Shown: positions 47,537 through 58,091, counted from the first letter of the stretch. The stretch is DNA of 64,000 bases from Chloroflexota bacterium (GCA_016223135.1 JACRPQ010000005.1:302873-366872), one strand, 5' to 3'. The notes: generated by a model from the sequence alone, not told the origin. Program-made: numbers and translations.

Positions 47537-49616
47537 TTTGAAAACCATTGAAGTCCCCATCCAAGGCATGGACTGCGCCGAATGCACACAGCACGTCCAA
47601 CGTGCAATTTCAAAACTGGACGGCGTGCAATCGGTGAACGTTTTGCTCGCCACTGAAAAAGCCGTCATTCGGCTCGATCCTGCCAAAGTGGACCTGCCCG
47701 CCATTCGCAAGGCGGTTGCCAGCGCGGGCGAATATTCCGTCCCTGAAATCGCCTCGCCGCCTCGTTCCTCTTCCATCCAAAATTTCAATCGTCAGTTGAT
47801 GATTGTTTTGGCGCTTGTCTTTGGCGTGGTGCTGTCCATCGTCATCGCGGGCGAATGGCTAGGATTGTTCGAATATCTCGATGCGCTGGTGCCCTTTCCC
47901 ATCGGCGTATTGATTGTCCTCGCGGGCGGTTTGCCCGTGTATCGCAATGTGATCCGCGCCGCGCTCAGGCGGCAGATCATTTCGCATACGCTGATGACGG
48001 TTGGCGTGATCGCTGCGCTGGTGGTTGGTCAGTGGGTCACTGCCGCCATCGTCGTCATCTTCATGCGCGTCGGCGAGTATGTCGAACAATTCACCACCGA
48101 AAGCGCGCGCCGCGCCGTCAAGGAATTAACGTCCATTGCGCCGCAGACCGCCCGCGTCGAGCGCGAGGGGGCTGAGGTCGAGGTGCCCGTTTCGGAGGTC
48201 CGGGTTGGTGAAGCGGTGATCGTTCGTCCCGGCGAAAAAATCCCGGTGGATGGCGAGGTCATTGGCGGTCATGCCACCGTGGATCAGTCCGCCATCACAG
48301 GAGAGGCGATGCCCGTCGAAGTCGCAAACGGATCGCACGTCTTCGCGGCGACGATCGCAAAACTGGGCAGCCTGCGCGTGAAGACCTTGCGCGTCGGCGC
48401 GGACACGACGTTTGGACGCGTGATCCGCATGGTGGAGGAGGCGGAAGCGCATCGCGCCGACGTTCAGCGGCTCGCCGATCAATTCAGCGGATACTACCTG
48501 CCGGTGGTTGCCGCCATCGCCGCGCTGACGTTTTTGCTCAGTCGTAATCCGCTGTCCACCGCTGCGGTGCTGGTGGTGGCGTGTTCGTGTTCCTTTGCGC
48601 TGGCGACCCCCGTTGCGATGCTGGCTTCGATTGGCGGAAGCGCAAAACGGGGCTTGCTGATCAAGGGCGGAAAATATCTGGAGACGCTGGCGCGCGCCGA
48701 CATGGTTCTGGTGGATAAAACCGGCACGCTTACGTTGGGTCAGCCGCAAATCACCGATGTCGTCCCGTTGAACGGGATGTCTGCCTCCGAGATTCTTTCG
48801 CTCGCCGCGTCCGCCGAACGTTACTCGGAACATCCCTTGGCGGAGGCGGTGCGCGCTGCGGCGCGCGCGCAAAACGCGTCATTGTATGAGCCGCAGGATT
48901 TTGAATCAATGCCCGGCATGGGCGTGCGCGCAAAAATCAACGGCAATATAGTCGCGGTCGGCAGCCGGCGTTTGATTGCGGCGGCAGAGTCGCTGCCCAC
49001 TGTTCAAGAGTTGGAAGCGCAGGGAAAAACCCTGCTGTTCCTTTCGCGCGACGATCAACTGGCGGGGATACTTGCCGCTGCCGACACCCTTCGCCCCGAA
49101 GTCCCGACTTCTCTTGCCGAATTGCGCGCGCTTGGCATCACCCATATCGAACTACTGACCGGCGATAACGAACGCACCGCCTCGGCGCTGGCGGAAAAAC
49201 TCGGTGTATCGTATCGCGCCAATCTGCTCCCCGAAAACAAGATCGAGATTGTGAAGGAGTATCAGGCGAAGGGACATATCGTGGTGATGATCGGCGATGG
49301 CGTCAACGACGCGCCCGCACTTGCCCAGGCAAATGTCGGCATCGCAATGGGCGCAGCCGGCACGGACATCGCCATCGAAGCCGCGCACATTGCCCTGATG
49401 CGCGAAGATTGGTCTCTCGTGCCGCAGGTCATCCGCATCGCGCGCCGCACCATGGGCATCGTCAAAATGAATCTGGCGTTTACCGCGCTCTACAACCTGA
49501 TCGGCTTATCGCTGGCGGCATTCGGATTCCTGCCGCCTGTCCTTGCCGCTGCGGCGCAATCGCTGCCCGATCTGGGAATCCTTTCCAACTCAGCGCGACT
49601 GCTGCGGCAAAGGTAA
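47529..49616 (+). CDS. Heavy-metal-translocating P1B-type ATPase (N-terminal HMA; CSC transmembrane motif)
   Basis: [53 protein letters not shown]. Confidence 0.94.
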   Translation: MADLKTIEVPIQGMDCAECTQHVQRAISKLDGVQSVNVLLATEKAVIRLDPAKVDLPAIRKAVASAGEYSVPEIASPPRSSSIQNFNRQLMIVLALVFGVVLSIVIAGEWLGLFEYLDALVPFPIGVLIVLAGGLPVYRNVIRAALRRQIISHTLMTVGVIAALVVGQWVTAAIVVIFMRVGEYVEQFTTESARRAVKELTSIAPQTARVEREGAEVEVPVSEVRVGEAVIVRPGEKIPVDGEVIGGHATVDQSAITGEAMPVEVANGSHVFAATIAKLGSLRVKTLRVGADTTFGRVIRMVEEAEAHRADVQRLADQFSGYYLPVVAAIAALTFLLSRNPLSTAAVLVVACSCSFALATPVAMLASIGGSAKRGLLIKGGKYLETLARADMVLVDKTGTLTLGQPQITDVVPLNGMSASEILSLAASAERYSEHPLAEAVRAAARAQNASLYEPQDFESMPGMGVRAKINGNIVAVGSRRLIAAAESLPTVQELEAQGKTLLFLSRDDQLAGILAAADTLRPEVPTSLAELRALGITHIELLTGDNERTASALAEKLGVSYRANLLPENKIEIVKEYQAKGHIVVMIGDGVNDAPALAQANVGIAMGAAGTDIAIEAAHIALMREDWSLVPQVIRIARRTMGIVKMNLAFTALYNLIGLSLAAFGFLPPVLAAAAQSLPDLGILSNSARLLRQR

Positions 49617-49642
49617 GTGTATCGTTTACTGGCAACAAAAAT

Positions 49643-49667
49643 GCCCCTGATTTTCACCATCGGGGGC
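49643..49667. terminator. Hairpin GCCCCTGAT...ATCGGGGGC (copy of 6473-6497)
   Basis: Inverted repeat. Confidence 0.65.
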
Positions 49668-49687
49668 TTGCTGTTTAGGGAATTTGC

Positions 49688-49777
49688 TCAATTACGGCTT
49701 ATTTCCTCACCCTGCGGTGGATCGTTTCCGCGAAAAGCGAAAGCGAAGATGCATTGCCTTTCCTGCCACAACATTGA
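49688..49777 (+). pseudogene. C-terminal relic of a paralogue of the 15783-16025 small protein
   Basis: SITAYFLTLRWIVSAKSESEDALPFLPQH* versus GSITAYFLTLRHIRAAKDERD; 30/31 nt identity to 15890-15920. Confidence 0.65.
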
Positions 49778-50340
49778 CATTTGTGTTTTTATATCATCTC
49801 ACGCATGTTATCCAACGATCCCATCCATATCCTTTTCATCCTTCGCGAGCAGGAAATTACCGCAAAGGATTTGTTGTATCAAGACCGGGTAATATGCGCT
49901 TGAATTTCTTGAACACTTACAGCTGTATAAGAAAGCGTTTCGTAAGAAACACATTCTGACGTGGTAAGTGGAGAACGATCTGAACTGTTCAGAAGAAGCG
50001 TTTGCTCAGATACTGAATCGGCTCACACTGCCCGGCTTGGAGAAGGCTTTTGGAGAATAACAAGGGGGAAAACTCTTATGGTCTTCTTACTATACTCATA
50101 TCCTCTTCTAACAATCGCCGAATTATTTAATTAGCGTGGATTGAAAGAACCGCCAGAATTTGGCTTCATGTTGCGCGCCCATCCCTATCCCTGCGGCCCG
50201 GCGAGGTCGGAGTGGATGGGGCGCGTTGCGATTTTTGAATCCGGAAACAGCAGGTAATGCTTTGCAGGTCTGAATGCTTGAACCAGCCTCAACCCCAGAC
50301 GATTGAAGGAATTAGTAATGGAAGAAAGGAGGCAAACGAT

Positions 50341-50853
50341 ATGGCACTAACGGATTTAATTCCCTGGAAAAAGAACGGAAACAGAATCGCTGTCCGCCGA
50401 CGGCGGGGGGCAGATACTCTCCTGGGTCTTAGAAATCAGATGAATCGGCTCTTCGACGAATTCTTTGAACGGTCCTTCGGCATCGCTCCCTTCTTTGGAG
50501 AATATGACCTGACAGGAGATTTCATTCCCCGCATCGATGTCAGTGAGACCGACAGGGAAATCACCGTTGTCGCTGAACTTCCCGGTATGGAGCCCGAGGA
50601 CATCAACCTCACACTCAGCCGCAACATTCTGACCATCAGCGGCGAAAAACGGTCCGAAGTAGAGGAAGAGGACCGCCATTTTTACCGCGTCGAGCGTTCT
50701 TACGGTTCTTTCTGCCGCTCGATCCCTTTGCCGGACGAAGTTGACGAGGATAAGATAGATGCCACCTTCAAACGCGGCGTGTTGAAGGTTAAACTGCCGA
50801 AAACCGCTGAAGCCCGGAAGAGAGGCCGGCTGATACCTGTCAAGACAAAGTAG
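50341..50853 (+). CDS. Hsp20/alpha-crystallin small heat-shock protein
   Basis: DFIPRIDVSETDREITVVAELPGMEPEDINLTLSRNILTISGEKR. Confidence 0.95.
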   Translation: MALTDLIPWKKNGNRIAVRRRRGADTLLGLRNQMNRLFDEFFERSFGIAPFFGEYDLTGDFIPRIDVSETDREITVVAELPGMEPEDINLTLSRNILTISGEKRSEVEEEDRHFYRVERSYGSFCRSIPLPDEVDEDKIDATFKRGVLKVKLPKTAEARKRGRLIPVKTK

Positions 50854-50913
50854 CGCGCGTTAAGATCATATTTCGGAGCGGAGCATTCCCGGGATATGAA
50901 TCACCCTCTATCC

Positions 50914-50939
50914 GAACACCCCGGGAAGCCGGGGTGTTC
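50914..50939. terminator. Hairpin GAACACCCCGG-GAAG-CCGGGGTGTTC
   Basis: Perfect 11-bp stem after Hsp20. Confidence 0.85.
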
Positions 50940-51099
50940 GTGTTTCGCTCTTATTAATTGTTTAAAACTTGAAAAGCGCTAGCGCCCCTCAAGTGGTCCG
51001 GCTGACACTGGTTGATAACCCGTAAATCAACAACCTAAACTCGCTCGAAGATTTTATCGTGAGACGAGCGAGACAAGAATTTCGTTTGGAAATATACAA

Positions 51100-51606
51100 A
51101 TGAATCTCAGAAAACACAACAAACCTTTCATTGCTATATTGCTGCTCCTGACTCTTGCACTCATAAGTTGCAGTGTTCTGGTACCCGCTGGGGAAGAGAT
51201 TGGAAAAATCACCGACCGGATTTCCACCCCCGCACCGAGTCCCACGCCCGTTCCCGATCTGGAGCCAGCAGAAACAAATGCCCTGGAAATGATAGAGCAG
51301 GGCTTTAGCAGTGTGTATGACTGGGTTCTCCCATCGGTAGTCAACATCCGGGTTGAGCAGATCATCCCGCAAGGAACACTGCCGGGTGCCGGGCAGTTCC
51401 CATTCTTGTTTCCCTTCCCAATTGACGGCAAAGAGTTATTGATCGGCGGAGATATCATCGTCGAACTCGACCATCAGCCGATCACCAGTATGGCTGACCT
51501 GCAAAAGGCAATGGATGCATACCAGCCGGGTGATGTGGTTACATTCCGTATCCTGCGGGACGGTGATCCGGTTGAAGTGGAAGTGAGGCTGGGGAAAGCG
51601 CCATAA
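51100..51606 (+). pseudogene. HtrA/DegP-like lipoprotein lacking the protease domain (N-term leader joined to PDZ)
   Basis: YDWVLPSVVNIRVEQIIPQG... then GGDIIVELDHQPITSMADLQKAMDAYQPGDVVTFRILRDG; no HDS catalytic blocks. Confidence 0.7.
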
Positions 51607-51655
51607 TTGACCGTCAGTATCGTTGAACAACTCGGTAAGTGTAAGGAGCAAATAT

Positions 51656-53968
51656 ATGGAACAGAGCAAAACGTCACTGCGTCAGATCGCATTTATCGGG
51701 AACTATTTGCCGCGCCAGTGCGGAATCGCCACGTTTACCACCGATCTGTGTGAGTCCATTCGTAAACAATTTGCAGATACAAATTGTTTTGCTTTAGCCA
51801 TGAACGATAACGGCACAGGGTACAAATATCCCCCCACGGTGCGTTTCGAACTGGCTGAACAGGATCTCAGCACGTATCGCCGTGCGGCTGACTTTCTGAA
51901 TGTGAACAATGTGGATCTGGTTTGCCTGCAGCATGAGTATGGAATCTTCGGCGGGCGGGCAGGCAGTCACATTTTGGCTTTGCTGCGAGAACTGCGGATG
52001 CCGATCGTGACCACGTTGCATACAATCCTGCGAGAGCCGGATCCATACCAGCGTCAGGTGCTGGAGGAGATTGCACGCCTTTCCGACCGGCTCGTGGTCA
52101 TGAGTGAACGGGGGAGTGAATTCCTTCAGGACATTTATCATGTACCGGCTGATAAGATCGACATCATCCCTCATGGCATCCCCGATACAGGATTCATCGA
52201 CCCGAATCTTTATAAAGATCAATTCGGCGTGGAGGGCAGGCAGGTACTCCTGACCTTTGGACTTCTTTCCGCAAATAAAGGGATTGAGTATGTGATCCAG
52301 GCGCTGCCGGAGATCCTGCGCCGTCATCCGGAGGTGGTCTATATAATCCTGGGAGCGACGCATCCTCATGTGAAGAATCATGAAGGAGAGTCGTACCGGC
52401 TGTACTTACAGCGCCTGGCGCGCGAAAAAGGCGTGGACGATCACGTCATCTTCCACAATCGTTTCGTCAGTTTGCAGGAACTGGTGGAGTTCATCGGCGC
52501 CGCGGATATTTACCTGACACCCTATCTCAATCCGGCTCAAATCGTATCTGGCACGCTGGCTTATACGCTGGGTGCAGGGAAAGCCATTGTGTCAACGCCG
52601 TACTGGTATGCCGAAGAACTGTTGTCCGAAGGTCGAGGAGTGCTGGTGCCTTTCAGGGATCCCGCTGCCATCGCTGAGGCTGTCATCGATCTCCTGGATA
52701 ATGAATCGAAACGGCACAGCATGCGCAAACGCGCCTATCTCTTTGGTCGGGAAATGGTCTGGGATCGCGTTGCCCGACGGTATATGGAAAGTTTCGAACG
52801 CGCCCGTTACGAGCGCTCCCAACATCTGCGTCCGATCTTTGCAGCCAAAACCCTCAAAACTCATGGCAGCGATCTGCCTATCCTGAAACTTGACCATCTG
52901 CTGCGATTAACGGACTCCACCGGTATTTTGCAGCATGCCACCTACACTGTTCCCAACTATGCCGAGGGGTACACAACAGACGATAACAGCCGAGCTCTTT
53001 TATTAACCGTGTTGCTGGCAGAATCGGAATGCCAGACGCCGGTCGATCTCGATGCTCTGGCTTCGCGCTTCCTGGCATTCGTTGCCCATGCTTTCATTCC
53101 GGCGACAGGACGGTTCCACAACTTCATGTCCTATGACCGCCGCTGGCTCGATGAAGTCGGCTCCGAAGACAGTCACGGGCGCGTGGTATGGGCATTAGCC
53201 ACGGTTCTTGGCCGTTCGCAGAACGAAGGGCTGCGCGGCTTGGCAGGACAACTGTTTGGTCAAGCCCTGAGTCCTACTCTAAACTTTACAAGCCCTCGAG
53301 CCTGGGCATTTACCCTGCTTGGCATTCATGAATACCTGCGCCGCTTTTCCGGGGACCGAGCCGCTCGCAGCGTGGGAGAAACACTGGCTGGACGGCTGAT
53401 GGATCTGTACGATCGCTGCAGCAGTCCGGGCTGGCTCTGGTTCGAAGACATTGTGAGTTACGACAACGCCAAATTACCGCACGCCTTGTTGCTCAGCGGT
53501 CAGTGGCTGGAACGGTCCGATATGATTGAGACGGGTCTCAAATCGCTGAACTGGCTTGCGGAGATCCAGCGGGCAGAGGGCGGCCACTTTATGCCGGTGG
53601 GCAATCAGGGCTTTTATCGCCGCGGTGGTGAAAAAGCACGCTTCGACCAGCAGCCCATTGACGCCCAAGCCATGACATCTGCCTGCCTGGAAGCTTATAA
53701 ATTGACGAATAATCAGAGTTGGTATCTCGAAGCTCAGCGGGCTTTCGAGTGGTTTCTCGGCCGTAATGATCTGGGCTTATCTCTGTATGATCCACTGACT
53801 GGCGGCTGCCGTGATGGTCTGCATGCCGACCGCCCCAATCAGAACGAGGGGGCGGAGTCCACTCTCGCTTTCCTGCTGGCACTCACAGAAATGACCATGG
53901 CACAGAACATCATGAGTCCATCGCTGGAGAGGACCATCGCATCCCCTGTGTCGGCTGTGAAAAACTGA
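51656..53968 (+). CDS. GT4-family glycosyltransferase with C-terminal (alpha/alpha)6-like domain
   Basis: GNYLPRQCGIATFTTDLCESIR, GLLSANKGIEYVIQALPEIL, C-terminal glycosidase-like region. Confidence 0.9.
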   Translation: MEQSKTSLRQIAFIGNYLPRQCGIATFTTDLCESIRKQFADTNCFALAMNDNGTGYKYPPTVRFELAEQDLSTYRRAADFLNVNNVDLVCLQHEYGIFGGRAGSHILALLRELRMPIVTTLHTILREPDPYQRQVLEEIARLSDRLVVMSERGSEFLQDIYHVPADKIDIIPHGIPDTGFIDPNLYKDQFGVEGRQVLLTFGLLSANKGIEYVIQALPEILRRHPEVVYIILGATHPHVKNHEGESYRLYLQRLAREKGVDDHVIFHNRFVSLQELVEFIGAADIYLTPYLNPAQIVSGTLAYTLGAGKAIVSTPYWYAEELLSEGRGVLVPFRDPAAIAEAVIDLLDNESKRHSMRKRAYLFGREMVWDRVARRYMESFERARYERSQHLRPIFAAKTLKTHGSDLPILKLDHLLRLTDSTGILQHATYTVPNYAEGYTTDDNSRALLLTVLLAESECQTPVDLDALASRFLAFVAHAFIPATGRFHNFMSYDRRWLDEVGSEDSHGRVVWALATVLGRSQNEGLRGLAGQLFGQALSPTLNFTSPRAWAFTLLGIHEYLRRFSGDRAARSVGETLAGRLMDLYDRCSSPGWLWFEDIVSYDNAKLPHALLLSGQWLERSDMIETGLKSLNWLAEIQRAEGGHFMPVGNQGFYRRGGEKARFDQQPIDAQAMTSACLEAYKLTNNQSWYLEAQRAFEWFLGRNDLGLSLYDPLTGGCRDGLHADRPNQNEGAESTLAFLLALTEMTMAQNIMSPSLERTIASPVSAVKN

Positions 53969-54063
53969 CCACGAACAGGGAATGGTTTACTCTCGAACGT
54001 AAGATCCTGCTGAGGTAATTCTGTCACGCGCAAATCAATTTGACTCGATACGGAATTGGTACT

Positions 54064-55053
54064 ATGACAACACTAAACAATCACCATGTAGTTTTGTTTG
54101 AACGAGATCCTAATAATCCAATCCTTACGGTTGCCCACTGGCCTTACCCGGTGAATAGCGTGTTTAACCCGGCAGCAACCCGCCTGCATGATGGGACCAC
54201 ACTGCTGCTCTGCCGGGTTGAGGATCGTCGAGGACTCTCGCATTTTTGCGTGGCCCGTTCCGCCAATGGCGTTGATGGATGGCAAATCGATCCACGACCC
54301 ACCTTGCTGCCCGACCCGGAGCGCTATCCTGAAGAGCTCTGGGGAATTGAAGATCCTCGAATCACCTATGTTCCTGAGTTGGGTAAGTATGCGATCGTAT
54401 ACACATCTTACTCGCGCAGCGGGCCGGGGGTCTCGCTGGCACTGACAGAGGATTTTCGTACGTTTGAACGCTACGGTGTCGTGATGCCGCCGGAAGACAA
54501 AGATGCTGCCCTGCTGCCGCGAAAATACAACGGCCGCTGGGTCTTGCTGCACCGCCCGATCACAGTTCTCGGCGCGCATATCTGGGTTTCTTACTCGCCT
54601 GACCTGCGCCACTGGGGCAGCCACAAAATGGTTCTGCAAGCGCGGCGGGGCGCCTGGTGGGATGCCAACAAAATCGGGCTGGGACCGCCACCCATTGAAA
54701 CGCCTGAAGGATGGCTGGTGATTTATCACGGCGTCCGCCAGACGCCAGGCGGTTGTCTCTACCGTCTGGGGCTGGCTCTGCTCGATCTGGATAAGCCGGA
54801 ACGCTGCTTGCTGCGCGGCGATAGCTGGATCTTTGGTCCTGAGGCGCTCTACGAACGCGAGGGCGATGTGGATAATGTGGTTTTTCCCTGCGGCTATACG
54901 GTCGGTGATGACGGCGATACGCTCAATCTCTACTACGGCGCAGCCGACACCTGCATTGCTCTGGCGAGAGGCAGCATAAGGACCATCCTGGATTGGCTCA
55001 AGCGTTACGGTCAGCCGACTGTTTCCTCTGCCGAGGAATATACAGGAAATTGA
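54064..55053 (+). CDS. GH130-family glycoside phosphorylase/hydrolase
   Basis: NSVFNPAATRLHDGTTLLLCRVEDRRGLSHFCVARS, GIEDPRITYVPELGKYAIVYT. Confidence 0.9.
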   Translation: MTTLNNHHVVLFERDPNNPILTVAHWPYPVNSVFNPAATRLHDGTTLLLCRVEDRRGLSHFCVARSANGVDGWQIDPRPTLLPDPERYPEELWGIEDPRITYVPELGKYAIVYTSYSRSGPGVSLALTEDFRTFERYGVVMPPEDKDAALLPRKYNGRWVLLHRPITVLGAHIWVSYSPDLRHWGSHKMVLQARRGAWWDANKIGLGPPPIETPEGWLVIYHGVRQTPGGCLYRLGLALLDLDKPERCLLRGDSWIFGPEALYEREGDVDNVVFPCGYTVGDDGDTLNLYYGAADTCIALARGSIRTILDWLKRYGQPTVSSAEEYTGN

Positions 55054-55146
55054 GATAGCGCCTTGCAATGAGCGCAATCTTCCCCGACAACCAAACCATT
55101 GCCAGCTTTGAAAACAACCAGGTTGAGCAGATCATGTAAGTGGAAT

Positions 55147-55819
55147 GGTAGTGATCAAATCGAAGTAATGATATAGTAGGGTCATGGTAACCGAGACGAT
55201 CATTCATCTATGTCGGCGGTATGGCAGTCCAAGCATTGTCAAGAACTGTCATAATGCCAGCGGCAAACGCGGCGTTTTCAAGCCGTGTTGGGGTTATAGC
55301 GAAGAGCCAAAAGAGCAAATTCTTGCTGCCTATTATGAGCGCCCCAGCATGATAGGCATAGAACGTATCTTTGAAGTCAGCCGCCATACGCTAGCAGACT
55401 GGCTTGGCAAAAAGACCGCTCAAACCCATCAATAAGTGAGACGTTGTTACCTGCACAGCCTGAGGATGTTCTAGAAACGGATGAAATGTGGTCATTTGTG
55501 TGCCAAAGACCCAATAAACGCTGATTATGGACGGTGATGTGCCGTCGCACACGTTAAATTGTGGCGTATGCAATTGGAGACCGCAGTGAAGAAACGTGCC
55601 GCAAACTTTGGGAGTCCTATCAAAAGGTCTTCCAGAAGAAACGCACGAGTGCGTTGGCAAAGAGAGCGGGCAGATCAATTACATGGAACGCTGGTATAAC
55701 ACCCTGCGACAATCCAATACCCACTTTGTCCGTAAGACCTTCTCCTTTTTGAAGCGCAGACTTCATGCGCGACTTCATGTTATTCGTCACAACCTATCAC
55801 TTGTTACTTGACCACTACC
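55147..55819 (+). mobile_element. Degenerate IS1-family insertion sequence
   Basis: Terminal repeats GGTAGTGATCAA / TTGACCACTACC; InsA/InsB-like fragments (DRSEETCRKLWESYQ; NTLRQSNTHFVRKTFSFLK) broken by TGA, TAA and frameshifts. Confidence 0.85.
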
Positions 55820-55820
55820 C

Positions 55821-56411
55821 ATGTTCCATTCCATCCAACCCGCCATGCTCGAACGAATGCGCTTTCTCGAAGCGCGCGATGTGGAAGATCGAACTGATGG
55901 CACGCCGCGCATGCAGAGGCTGCGACAGATTCCGCCCGAAACGGGAAAGTTTCTCGCCCTGCTTGCGGCGGGCGCGCCGCAAGGTCACATCATCGAAATC
56001 GGCGCGAGCGCAGGATATTCGACTCTCTGGCTTGCGCTTGCCGCACAGGCAACGGGTCGGCGCGTGACGACGTTTGAAGTCCTGCCCGAAAAAGTTGCGC
56101 TTGCCCGCGAAACCTTCCGTCTCGCTGGCGTTGAGCACATCGTTGAATTGATCGCCGACGACGCTCGCAAGCACATCGAACAATTCGACGAAATCGCTTT
56201 TTGTTTTCTGGATGCCGAAAAGGAAATTTACGGCGAGATTTACGAGATGGTGATTCCACGATTGGCGAAGGGCGGTTTGCTCGTGGCGGATAATGCCATC
56301 AATCACCGCGAGGCGCTCCAATCCATGCTCGACCGCGCGCTGAACGACGAGCGTGTGGATGCGTTGATCGTGCCGATTGGAAAAGGGGAGTTGGTGTGCA
56401 GGAAAACCTGA
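55821..56411 (+). CDS. SAM-dependent O-methyltransferase
   Basis: [33 protein letters not shown]. Confidence 0.88.
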   Translation: MFHSIQPAMLERMRFLEARDVEDRTDGTPRMQRLRQIPPETGKFLALLAAGAPQGHIIEIGASAGYSTLWLALAAQATGRRVTTFEVLPEKVALARETFRLAGVEHIVELIADDARKHIEQFDEIAFCFLDAEKEIYGEIYEMVIPRLAKGGLLVADNAINHREALQSMLDRALNDERVDALIVPIGKGELVCRKT

Positions 56412-56591
56412 TTGCAAAGCGGTTGGCTAACTTGGCAGGATTGAGAATACTTCGGTAGGTTCGCTGAACCTGCAAGCGGCGGAAACATCATCTGCCTCTA
56501 TAACAGAGTATCCGCACTCCGACGAAAGTCGGAGATTTGTTTTCTCCCATTGCCCGATAACACGGAACGACAGATAGGGCATACTGCACAT

Positions 56592-56972
56592 ATGATTTCA
56601 CTTGTCATCGTGGATGACCAGCCCGCCATCCGCGAAGGGTTGCGGATGCGGTTGGCGCTCGAAGCGGATATGCAAATTGTCGGCGAAGCGAAGGACGGCG
56701 TGGAAGCCCTCGAAATGATCTCGCATCTGCGCCCCGACATCGTCCTCATGGATTTGGAAATGCCCGTCATGGACGGTCTTGCCGCGACAAAAGCGCTTCA
56801 GTCGCTTGTGCCAGAGTACCGCGTCATCATGCTGACCATTCACGACGATGAAGCGACGCGCAAACGGGCGCATGAAGCGGGCGCGGCGGGGTTTGTGTCC
56901 AAACACGCGGACGATTCGGTTTTGCTGAATGCCATCCGCACGCTGGCGGGTCGGTTGAAAAACAGGGATTGA
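56592..56972 (+). CDS. Stand-alone receiver-domain response regulator
   Basis: LVIVDDQPAIREGLRM, IVLMDLEMPVMDG; no output domain. Confidence 0.88.
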   Translation: MISLVIVDDQPAIREGLRMRLALEADMQIVGEAKDGVEALEMISHLRPDIVLMDLEMPVMDGLAATKALQSLVPEYRVIMLTIHDDEATRKRAHEAGAAGFVSKHADDSVLLNAIRTLAGRLKNRD

Positions 56973-56981
56973 GAGGCTGCC

Positions 56982-57335
56982 ATGCTATCTGTACTCAAAT
57001 GGTTCAATGTCGGATTACGCGCCCTCATGGAATTGGGCATTATCGCCGCGTTGGGATACTGGGGATATAAAACGGGCGAAAGCGCGAGTGCAAAGATATT
57101 GCTTGCTATCGGAGCGCCCATCATCGGTTTTGGCTTTTGGGGCTTGGTGGATTTTCGCAAAGCAGGCTCGCTCGCTGAACCCCTCCGCTTGATCCAGGAA
57201 TTGGTCATTTCAGGATTGGCTGCGCTGGCATGGTATGCCGCAGGAGCGCAGACTGGGGGCTGGGCGCTGGGATTGATTTCAATCGTTCACCACGTGCTGG
57301 TGTACCTTTTGGGCGGAACACTATTGAAACGGTAG
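56982..57335 (+). CDS. YrdB/DUF2568-like membrane protein
   Basis: Four TM helices; ELGIIAALGYWGYKTG. Confidence 0.75.
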   Translation: MLSVLKWFNVGLRALMELGIIAALGYWGYKTGESASAKILLAIGAPIIGFGFWGLVDFRKAGSLAEPLRLIQELVISGLAALAWYAAGAQTGGWALGLISIVHHVLVYLLGGTLLKR

Positions 57336-57365
57336 CACGATACTCAAGATGTTCTGGAGGACGCA

Positions 57366-58091
57366 GTGAACACGAATTCCACAAAACCTGCCGCGCTCTG
57401 GCTGGTGTTGTTTTCGAGAACTTTACTCTTTGCCGCATTTCAGATTCTTATAGCGGCAACCTTGTCTTTCACTGATTCGACCGCTCCCTGGAACGACTCG
57501 GCTGGCTGGTGGACGTTCAGCGCTCTTTTCACCAATCTGGTCTCGATTATTTTGCTTGCCTGGTTGTTTCAGCGGGAGAACAAACGATACTTCGATTTCC
57601 TGTCCTTTTCGCCCCAAACGGCGTGGAAGGATGTTGGAAACACCTTATTGACGATGATCGTTCTTTTGCCATTATCTGTCTTGCCAAATCAATGGCTGGC
57701 GACTTGGTTGTTTGGCTCCGATGAGATCGCGTTTTCGCTCTTTTTCAGACCGCTGCCGCTCTGGGCGGGGTTGGTCAGCATTTTGTATCCGATCACAATC
57801 GCTTTTGCAGAATTGCCCACATACTTCGGCTATGCCATGCCGCGGCTTGCAAAGCAATTGGGCAATGACTGGCTCGCATGGGCGATTGTGTCATTCTTCC
57901 TCGCATTCCAGCATATTACGCTTCCGCTCATTCTCGATTGGAGATTTATGCTTTGGCGGTTTGGCATGTTTCTTCCCTTAGCCTTACTCCTGGGCTTATG
58001 TTTGAAAGTCCGCCCGCAGTTGTTCCCCTATTTTATGATCGTCCACGCTTTGCTGGACATGACCACTGTCGTGATTCTATTGACGTTATAA
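57366..58091 (+). CDS. CPBP/CAAX-protease-like integral membrane protein
   Basis: Multi-TM with EL...P and H-containing motifs resembling the family. Confidence 0.55.
   Translation: MNTNSTKPAALWLVLFSRTLLFAAFQILIAATLSFTDSTAPWNDSAGWWTFSALFTNLVSIILLAWLFQRENKRYFDFLSFSPQTAWKDVGNTLLTMIVLLPLSVLPNQWLATWLFGSDEIAFSLFFRPLPLWAGLVSILYPITIAFAELPTYFGYAMPRLAKQLGNDWLAWAIVSFFLAFQHITLPLILDWRFMLWRFGMFLPLALLLGLCLKVRPQLFPYFMIVHALLDMTTVVILLTL

Noticed and set aside
55522-55557. TGA in the IS1-like transposase as a fourth selenoprotein
   Set aside because: Replaces a likely Trp, followed closely by TAA and frameshifts; ordinary pseudogene decay.
55136-55828. Target-site duplication flanking the IS1-like element
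   Set aside because: Flanking 8-9 bp (AAGTGGAAT vs CATGTTCCA) do not match; too old or rearranged.
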